A DNA stretch of 64,000 bases from Microbispora sp. NBC_01189 (GTDB lineage: Bacteria > Actinomycetota > Actinomycetes > Streptosporangiales > Streptosporangiaceae), in NCBI RefSeq assembly GCF_036010665.1, contig NZ_CP108581.1, positions 4,259,501-4,323,500 on the forward strand, in the 5' to 3' direction. Numbering within the stretch: the first letter of the stretch is position 1; each line of letters begins with the position of its first letter. Below the pieces are notes generated by a model that worked only from the letters and a program-made list of their open reading frames with translations, ran no database searches and was not told where the DNA came from. Shown here in pieces: positions 58,050-64,000 of this stretch. The position numbers and the translations under genes are program-made.

Positions 58050-61000
58050 TGTGACTCTCCTCTCCACCACGCCGGGCCCGGGATCGGCCTCCCGGGTTCG
58101 TCGAACAACCACGTGTGCTCCAGGAAGGCGGCGAGCTCGGACGCCTCCTCCGGACAGGTCAGGGCGACGACACCGGGCCGGCTTTCCCGTACGACGGCGC
58201 ACGCGGACGCATCGCCGCTCAAAAACAGGCAGTCGTCGTACGACAGGCCCCTGCCGAGCACCTCCTCGTCCAGGACGTCGAGGAGCGGGCGGCCACCCGC
58301 CCCGACGGTCACCACCCGGCGCCCGCGCGCGGACAGGGCCCCGCGGGCCGCCTCCATCAGCCGCCGCACGGGTTCGGCGGGACCGGTGGCGAGACGGTCG
58401 CCGTCGACGAGGACGACGCCCGGGTTCTCGGTCGTCAGCGCCGAGATCTGGCGGGCGAGACAGGTGCCGAGCACCGCGAAGCACTCCTGCGTGTACGGGA
58501 TGCCGCCCGCCGCGTCGCTGACCGGGTCCAGTGGGTCGCCGACGCCGTACTGGTCGAGCACGGCCGTCAGGTCGAGGCAGACGACGCCCTTGACGCCGCC
58601 GAGCTCCGCCGCGAGCCGGGCCCGGGACGCGGGGTCGTCCTCGGGAGAGGGACAGAGCACGACGACGAAGGGAGCCTGGCGTCCGTCCTGGAACGCCGCC
58701 AGCGCCCGCGCGAACTCCCGGCCCGCCTCATCCCGCCCCGGCCCGCGGCCCCAGTCGTCCGGCCGTAGCAGCACGACGTTGACGCCGTCGTGGTTGACGG
58801 CCATCGCGCTCGACGGCGTGAGCACCTGCTGGAAGACCTGGCTGTACGGCGCGAGCTCCACCTTCAGGGGCAGCCCGGCCTGGTCGGACCAGTACGCCAA
58901 CGACGTCAGCACGGGATCGGCGGTGAACGTGGCCCCGAGCACCACCGGGACGGCCTCGTCCCTCTCCGCCATTTCGCCGATCTCACCGATCTCGCCGACG
59001 GCCGGGAGGGCGTCCGTCGAGGCGGAGGTGGAGGCAGGGGAAGAGGCCGGGACCGGGCGCCCGGCGGCGAGGGGCAGGTCGGCGATCGGGGCGCCGGGGT
59101 CGGCGAGCACGCCCTCCAGCACCTGCCGGAAGCCGCGCAGCAGCCACTCCACCGTCGTCTCGTCGAACAGCTCGGTGCTGTAGTCGAGCGTCCCCCGCAG
59201 TCCGTCGGGTCCGTCCTCCATCGCCATGTTGAGGTCCATGAAGACCGAGCCGGGGTGGACCTCGACCGGGCTCACCTCCAGCCCGCCGAGGACCGGCGAC
59301 AGCGCCAGGTCGTTCGTGTAGACGAACATCACCTGGAACAGCGGGTTGTACGCCGGGTCGCGCCGTACGCCGAGATCCTCGACGAGCTTCTCCACCGGCA
59401 GGTCCTGGTGGTCGTACGCGCTGACCACCCGGTCGCGGACCCGGCGCAGCACCTCGGCGAAGCTCGGCCCGCCGGTGAGGTCGACGTTGAGCACGGTGAT
59501 GTTGGCGAAGAAGCCGATGAGCGGTTCGAGCTCGGGGACGTTGCGGCCGCCGACGGGCACGCCGAGCACGATCCGCTCCTCGTCCGCCCAGCGGTGCAGC
59601 AGCACCGCGAAGGCCGCCAGCAGCGTCACGAACACGGTCACGCCGTGACCGGCGCTGAGTGCCTCGACCCGCTCGGACATCCCGTCGGGCAGCCGGAAGA
59701 CGGCCTGCTCCCCGCTGTGGGCGGGCGTCTCCGGCCGGGGCCGGTCGTACGGCAGGGCGAGCACCCCGGGCGCGTCCGCGAGGGTCTCCCGCCAGAACTC
59801 CAACTGCCTGGCGACGACCTCGCCGCCGAGCCACTCCTGCTGCCAGAGCGTGAAGTCGGCGTACTGCACCTCCAGCTCTGGCAGCGGCGACGGGGTCCCG
59901 GTGCGGTAGGCGTCGTAGAGGATCCCGAGCTCGCGTGCCATCACCCCGATCGACCAGCTGTCGGCGACGATGTGGTGGGTTGTCAGCAGCAGCACGTGCT
60001 CGGTCTCGCCCAGCCGCACCAGGGTGGTGCGCAGCAGCGTGTCCCGGGCCAGGTCGAACGGCCGGCGGGCCTCGTCGCGCGCCAGCCGCAGCATCACGGC
60101 CTCGCGGGTGGCCGCGTCGAGTCCGCCGAGGTCGATCCGGGGGAGCGGGACGTCCCCGGCCGGGACGACGACCTGCATCGGCAGCCCGTCGATCTCCGTG
60201 AAACGGGTCCGCAGGATCTCGTGACGCCGCACGACTACCTCGAACGCGCGGCGCAGATGCGCCGCACGCAGCGGACCCCGCAGGCGCAGCGCGGCGGACA
60301 GGTGGTAGGCGGCGGCACCCGGGTTCATCAGCTCGAAGAACCACATGCGCTGCTGGGCGAAGGACAGCGGCACCGCGCCCTCGCGCGGCATCGGCACCAG
60401 CGGCGGGATCCCCGCGCCGACGGGGGCGGTGCCGGTCTCCCGTACCCGCCGGGCGAGCTCCGCCACCGTGCCGGACTCGAACACGGTGCGCAGCGTCACC
60501 TCCGTGCCGAGCGCGGCGCGCAGCCGCGAGACCATCTGGACGGCCATCAGCGAGTGCCCGCCGAGTTCGAAGAAGTCGTCGGCCGTCCCGATCTCCTCGA
60601 CGTGCAGCACGTCCTGCCAGACCTCGGCGATGATCCGCTCGGTGTCGTCGCGGGGCGGCACGTGTCCCCGCCGGCCCGCGGACGCACGTCCGGCCCGGGG
60701 CCGGGGGACGGCGTCAGGGGCGGGAAGCGCGTGGTGGTCGACCTTCCCGCTCGTGTTCAGCGGCAGCTCGTCCAGCCAGACGTACACGGCCGGGAGCATG
60801 ATCTCCGGCAGCCTCCGGCGCAGTGACTCGCGCAGCTCCGGCGGCTCGGGCCGGGCGTCGCCGCCGACGAGGTAGGCGGCGAGGTAACGGTGCCCGCCGG
60901 AGTCCTCGCGGGTGACCACCGCCGCGTGCCGTACGGCGGGCAGCTCGGCCAGGGCGCTCTCGATCTCGCCGAGCTCGATGCGGTGCCCGCCGAGCTTGAT

Positions 61001-64000
61001 CTGCCGGTCCACCCGGCCGAGGAACTCCAGCGTGCCGTCCGGGCGATAGCGCACCCGGTCGCCGGTGCGGTAGATCCGCTCACCCTCGGCGAACGGCGAG
61101 GCGGCGAACCGCGCGGAGGTGAGCTCGGGACGGTTCAGGTAGCCGCGGGCGACGCCCTCGCCGCCGATCCACAGCTCGCCGGGTACGCCGGCCGGGACCG
61201 GCTCCCGGTTCGCGTCGAGGACGTACAGCGTCGTGTTGGCGACGGGCCTGCCGATGGACACGCCCGCCTCGGCGTCCGCGACCTGCCAGGCGGTGGACCA
61301 GATGGTCGTCTCCGTGGGGCCGTACATGTTGAGCACCCGGCCCCGGGCCGTGGCGGCGAGGCGGCTCGCGAGCGTGCCGGTCAGCGCCTCGCCGCCGACC
61401 AGGATCGTGTCCACCTCGGCCAGCGCCCGCGCGGTCGCCGGGTCGGCCAGCAGGACGCTCGCCAGCGAGGGGGTGAACTGCACGTGGGTCACGCGGTGGC
61501 GCCCGATCTGCGCGGCGACGCCGTAGCTCTCGCCGCCCCCCGCGGCGGAGGCGGCGACGTCGACGTCGACGTCGAACCCGCGCCGTACGCCGTCGAGCCG
61601 CGGCAGGGAGGCGAGCACCTCGGCGGTGGGCACGCCGAAGTCGACCAGGCAGGCGACCTCGTCGACCCCGGCGTCCCTGATGTGCCCGGCCATCGCGGCG
61701 CACTCCTCGGCGGTGCCCATCAGCGCCCCGCCGTCGTAGTAGTACTCGAATCCGTGGTCGAGTAGCGCCTCGACGTCCTCCTCGGTCGGCTCGCCGTCGA
61801 TGCCGAGGCTCGGCGCGAGAGACCGGACCAGACCGAACGACCTCCGCAGGTATTCGCGGAAGGGCGAGCGCACCAGCTCGCGCACCTCCCGCGCGTCGGT
61901 GCCGACAAAGGTGTGCGCCATGAGCGTGACGTGGCCGTCGCCCTCGTGCCCGGCGTCCCGCCACGCCCGCCGGTAGACCTCGGCCTTGCCGGCCAGCTCG
62001 CCGAGGCTCTGTCCGAGCAGGTGGGTGAGCAGGCCCGCGCCGAGCTCGCCGGCCAGCCGGAAGGTCTCCGGGCTGCCCGCCGCCGCCAGCCACACGGGCA
62101 GCTCGGGCCGGACCGGACGCGGGAAGGTGCGCACCTCGATCTCCCGGCCGGCCCCGTTGCGCACGCGCGTCGTCTCGCCGCGCCACAGGCGCCTGACGGT
62201 CTCGATCCCCTCGCGCATGATCTCCCGGCGCCGCTCGTACGCGTCCGGGGCCAGGGCGAAGTCGTCGGCGTGCCAGCCGGAGGCGAAGGACAGGCCCGCC
62301 CGCCCGCCGGACAGGTTGTCCACGACCGCCCACTCCTCGGCCACCCGGATCGGGTCGTGCAGCGGCAGGACCACGCTGCCGGCCCGCAGCTCGACGCGTT
62401 CGGTGATCGCCGCCAGCGCGGCGGATGTCACGGCCGGGTTGGGATACAGGCCGCCGAACGGGTCGAAGTGCCGTTCCGGGGTCCAGACGGCCGAGAAGCC
62501 GTTGCGGTCGGCGAACCGCGCGCCCTCCAGCAGCAGCCGGTACCGGTCCTCCGGGTCCCCGTCCTCGCTGCTGACCGCGAAGTAGAACAGCCCGAAGCCG
62601 AGGCGGCGGCGGGCCGCGGGGACGCGTGCGGCGCCGCCGGGCAGTACGTCGCCGTCGTCCTGCAGCACGACCTTCCAGCCGTGCGTCAGCGGCCACAGCA
62701 GTTCGAGCGCGGCGATGTCGAACGTCACGCCGGTGACCGCCAGCCAGACGCCATCGTCGCGGTCGCCGAGCAGGCCGTCCATGGCCGACATGAAGTTGGC
62801 CAGGGCCGCGTGCCCGACCACGACCCCCTTGGGCCGTCCGGTGGAGCCCGACGTGTAGATGACGTACGCCATGTCGTCCGCCGTTCCACCCCGACCGGCG
62901 TCGTGCGGCCCCGGCTCCGACGGGCCGGGCCCGGCGTCGTCCACGAGCACCTGGCGCAGCGGCCGGGAGCCGAACAGGTGCCGTTGCGACCGGGTGGTCA
63001 CGACGACCTCCGCCGCCGCGTCGTCCAGGATGTAGGCCAGCCGGTCCGGCGGGAGGGACGGGTCGAGAGGCAGGTAGCCGTTGCCGGACCGGAGCACGCC
63101 GAGCAGGCTCACGATCATGTCGGGTGAACGCTCGACGCAGACGGCGACGGGCCGGCCCGGGGTGATCCTTTCCCCGCGGAGCCGGTGGGCCAGCGCCGCG
63201 GACCGGGCGTCGAGCTCGGCGTAGGACAGCGTCCCGTCGCGGAAGGCGACGGCGGTGGCGTCCGGCGTGCGGGCCGCCTGCCGCGTCACCCGCTCGTGGA
63301 CGGGCGCGTGGTCGTGGTCCCTCGCCGTACGGTTCCACTCGCCGAGCAGCAGGTCGCGCTCCCCGGCGGTGAGCATGGGCAGCTCGCCGACCCGCCGTCC
63401 GGGGCCGGCGACCATGCCCTCCAGCAGCACCCGCCAGTGGCCGAGCAGGCGGCGCATCGAGTCGCCGCCGAAGACGTCGGCGTTGTAGAGCACGGCGGCC
63501 GTCGGCTCGGTCCCCGGGCCCGAGCCGCGCGGATCGACGAACTCCAGGGTCAGGTCGAACTCGGTGGCCGGCCGCCCGCTGGGCAGCGGCTCGACCCGCA
63601 GCCCCGGCAGGTCCAGCGTGGACATCGAGGTGTTCTGCACCACGAACAACGCCTGGAACAGCGGAGACCGGGCCGGGTCCCGGCGCGGACGCAGCGCCTC
63701 CACCAGGTGTTCGACCGGCGTGTCCTGGTTCTCGAAGGCGTCCAGGGCGCTGTCGCGCACACGCCGGAGGAGGTCGAGGACGGTGGGGTCGTCCGACAGG
63801 TCCGCGCGCAGGACGAGGGTATTGACGAAGAACCCGATGAGGTTCTCCACCTCGCCCCGGGTTCGGTTGGCCACCGGCGTGCCGACCAGGGTGTCGCTCT
63901 CGCCGGAGTACCGCGACAGCAGGATGTGGAAGGCGGCGAGGAGCACCATGAACCTGGTGGCCCCCTCGCGCCGGGCGAGCGCGTCGACCGCGTCGACCAG
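58046..64000 (-). CDS. non-ribosomal peptide synthetase, partial: C-A(LLM)-PCP-C-FkbH-like
   Basis: The frame is open to the right edge; 1984 residues are visible. Order from the N-terminal side: second half of a condensation domain (IGFFVNTLVLRADLSDDP, NQDTPVEHLVEALR); an adenylation domain with YTSGSTGRPKGVVVGH, NMYGPTETTIW, YRTGDRVRYRPDG and NTSGKVDHHALP; inside it a luciferase-like monooxygenase; a carrier domain (FFELGGHSLMAVQM); a second condensation domain (LSFAQQRMWFFELMN, HHIVADSWS); and a 300-residue FkbH-like end. There is no second A domain, no thioesterase and no epimerase in view. It is co-translated with the carrier protein gene. Upstream modules lie outside the window. Confidence 0.95.
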   Translation of the reverse strand: MVDAVDALARREGATRFMVLLAAFHILLSRYSGESDTLVGTPVANRTRGEVENLIGFFVNTLVLRADLSDDPTVLDLLRRVRDSALDAFENQDTPVEHLVEALRPRRDPARSPLFQALFVVQNTSMSTLDLPGLRVEPLPSGRPATEFDLTLEFVDPRGSGPGTEPTAAVLYNADVFGGDSMRRLLGHWRVLLEGMVAGPGRRVGELPMLTAGERDLLLGEWNRTARDHDHAPVHERVTRQAARTPDATAVAFRDGTLSYAELDARSAALAHRLRGERITPGRPVAVCVERSPDMIVSLLGVLRSGNGYLPLDPSLPPDRLAYILDDAAAEVVVTTRSQRHLFGSRPLRQVLVDDAGPGPSEPGPHDAGRGGTADDMAYVIYTSGSTGRPKGVVVGHAALANFMSAMDGLLGDRDDGVWLAVTGVTFDIAALELLWPLTHGWKVVLQDDGDVLPGGAARVPAARRRLGFGLFYFAVSSEDGDPEDRYRLLLEGARFADRNGFSAVWTPERHFDPFGGLYPNPAVTSAALAAITERVELRAGSVVLPLHDPIRVAEEWAVVDNLSGGRAGLSFASGWHADDFALAPDAYERRREIMREGIETVRRLWRGETTRVRNGAGREIEVRTFPRPVRPELPVWLAAAGSPETFRLAGELGAGLLTHLLGQSLGELAGKAEVYRRAWRDAGHEGDGHVTLMAHTFVGTDAREVRELVRSPFREYLRRSFGLVRSLAPSLGIDGEPTEEDVEALLDHGFEYYYDGGALMGTAEECAAMAGHIRDAGVDEVACLVDFGVPTAEVLASLPRLDGVRRGFDVDVDVAASAAGGGESYGVAAQIGRHRVTHVQFTPSLASVLLADPATARALAEVDTILVGGEALTGTLASRLAATARGRVLNMYGPTETTIWSTAWQVADAEAGVSIGRPVANTTLYVLDANREPVPAGVPGELWIGGEGVARGYLNRPELTSARFAASPFAEGERIYRTGDRVRYRPDGTLEFLGRVDRQIKLGGHRIELGEIESALAELPAVRHAAVVTREDSGGHRYLAAYLVGGDARPEPPELRESLRRRLPEIMLPAVYVWLDELPLNTSGKVDHHALPAPDAVPRPRAGRASAGRRGHVPPRDDTERIIAEVWQDVLHVEEIGTADDFFELGGHSLMAVQMVSRLRAALGTEVTLRTVFESGTVAELARRVRETGTAPVGAGIPPLVPMPREGAVPLSFAQQRMWFFELMNPGAAAYHLSAALRLRGPLRAAHLRRAFEVVVRRHEILRTRFTEIDGLPMQVVVPAGDVPLPRIDLGGLDAATREAVMLRLARDEARRPFDLARDTLLRTTLVRLGETEHVLLLTTHHIVADSWSIGVMARELGILYDAYRTGTPSPLPELEVQYADFTLWQQEWLGGEVVARQLEFWRETLADAPGVLALPYDRPRPETPAHSGEQAVFRLPDGMSERVEALSAGHGVTVFVTLLAAFAVLLHRWADEERIVLGVPVGGRNVPELEPLIGFFANITVLNVDLTGGPSFAEVLRRVRDRVVSAYDHQDLPVEKLVEDLGVRRDPAYNPLFQVMFVYTNDLALSPVLGGLEVSPVEVHPGSVFMDLNMAMEDGPDGLRGTLDYSTELFDETTVEWLLRGFRQVLEGVLADPGAPIADLPLAAGRPVPASSPASTSASTDALPAVGEIGEIGEMAERDEAVPVVLGATFTADPVLTSLAYWSDQAGLPLKVELAPYSQVFQQVLTPSSAMAVNHDGVNVVLLRPDDWGRGPGRDEAGREFARALAAFQDGRQAPFVVVLCPSPEDDPASRARLAAELGGVKGVVCLDLTAVLDQYGVGDPLDPVSDAAGGIPYTQECFAVLGTCLARQISALTTENPGVVLVDGDRLATGPAEPVRRLMEAARGALSARGRRVVTVGAGGRPLLDVLDEEVLGRGLSYDDCLFLSGDASACAVVRESRPGVVALTCPEEASELAAFLEHTWLFDEPGRPIPGPAWWRGESQ
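58075..58960 (-). other. degenerate FkbH-like (HAD-IIIC) domain at the NRPS C-terminus
   Basis: An SGNH-like first part (AVPVVLGATFTADPV, YWSDQAGLPLKVELAPYSQV, YTQECFAVLGTCLARQISAL) precedes a shortened HAD part. Motif I survives as VVLVDGDRLATG (D-x-D kept, Thr lost). Motif II is GAGG instead of SKN, the W..K segment of motif III is deleted, and motif IV reads FLSGDASACAVV instead of FxDDNPxE-like. The family end VVALTCPEEASELAAFLEHT then WLFDEP is well kept. The domain is probably non-catalytic and may act as a docking site for the carrier protein. Confidence 0.75.
61560..62620 (-). other. luciferase-like monooxygenase domain embedded in the NRPS A domain
   Basis: Between A-domain motifs A4 (VTFDIAALELLWPLTHG) and A5 (NMYGPTETT) lies an insert of about 350 residues. 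It starts RLGFGLFYFAVSSEDG and contains WTPERHFDPFGGLYPNPAV, LPLHDPIRVAEEWAVVDNLS, GRAGLSFASGWHADDFALAP and ALMGTAEECAAMAGHIRDAG. This is the bacterial luciferase fold that binds reduced flavin, in the subgroup found within NRPS and PKS proteins. Adenylation motifs on both sides are intact. It probably hydroxylates the activated or carrier-bound building block. Confidence 0.88.

Noticed and set aside
58490-63130. Long plus-strand ORFs opposite the NRPS
   Set aside because: They are mirror frames of GC-rich coding sequence, with no family motifs, while the minus strand carries continuous NRPS domains.

Overview
The window is chromosomal DNA of a high-GC actinomycete. The evidence is roughly 73% GC coding sequence with strong third-position G/C bias, many GTG starts, and a mycelial-actinomycete gene set: mtrAB-lpqB, DUF3499, DUF6230/DUF6114, DUF6912, the Rv3235 family, and a DasR-like GntR regulator with its own PTS. 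The order manB-Trm112-SIS isomerase-CDF, then the MoxR/DUF58/DUF4129 block, mtrAB-lpqB-comF-hpf and secA suggests the Streptosporangiaceae or a relative. The family assignment is inference; the phylum-level placement is firm.

Layout. 1-7.9 kb: end of a DUF5719 protein, a zincin-fold protein, DUF3499, phosphomannomutase, Trm112-like protein, sugar-phosphate isomerase, cation transporter and a DUF6230/DUF6114 pair. 8-10.2 kb: a LuxR-type two-component pair and a MerR regulator. 10.4-13.1 kb: two different S-adenosylhomocysteine hydrolases in tandem, one of the usual bacterial type and one of archaeal/Thermotoga type. 13.1-22.5 kb: PadR regulator, alpha/beta hydrolase, then a membrane cluster (RDD, SpoIIM, DUF58, MoxR ATPase, DUF4350, DUF4129, polytopic protein) with stop/start overlaps. 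22.8-34.8 kb: mtrA-mtrB-lpqB-comF, a highly structured probable raiA RNA, hpf, an orphan response regulator, a YcaQ-type glycosylase and secA. 35.6-44.1 kb: a complete N-acetylglucosamine-type PTS (EIIC, EIIB, EIIA, HPr, EI) with its GntR regulator, a deaminase-like SIS protein, a HAD phosphatase, DasR-type operators and a NagZ-like lipoprotein, which together look like an amino-sugar uptake and cell-wall recycling unit. 44.1-48.9 kb: pdxH, three HAD hydrolases, DUF6912, a membrane protein and a lower-GC Nudix gene.

49.1-51.5 kb is gene wreckage: a truncated HTH regulator, an antisense fragment of a penicillin-binding protein, a LysR gene without its start and a serine hydrolase without its N-terminus, joined without spacers. 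51.6-56.4 kb holds acetoacetyl-CoA synthetase, an AAA ATPase with a PD-(D/E)XK-like domain preceded by AT-rich palindromic repeats, and a divergent HxlR/reductase pair.

56.5-64 kb is the edge of a natural-product cluster: a P450, a small carrier protein and a large NRPS (open at the right edge). The visible NRPS order is C, A with an embedded luciferase-like monooxygenase, PCP, C, and a degenerate FkbH-like domain, and its stop overlaps the start of the carrier protein gene. This assembly line is the best candidate for unusual chemistry. The raiA RNA, the ATPase with operator-like repeats and the hydrolase pair come next.
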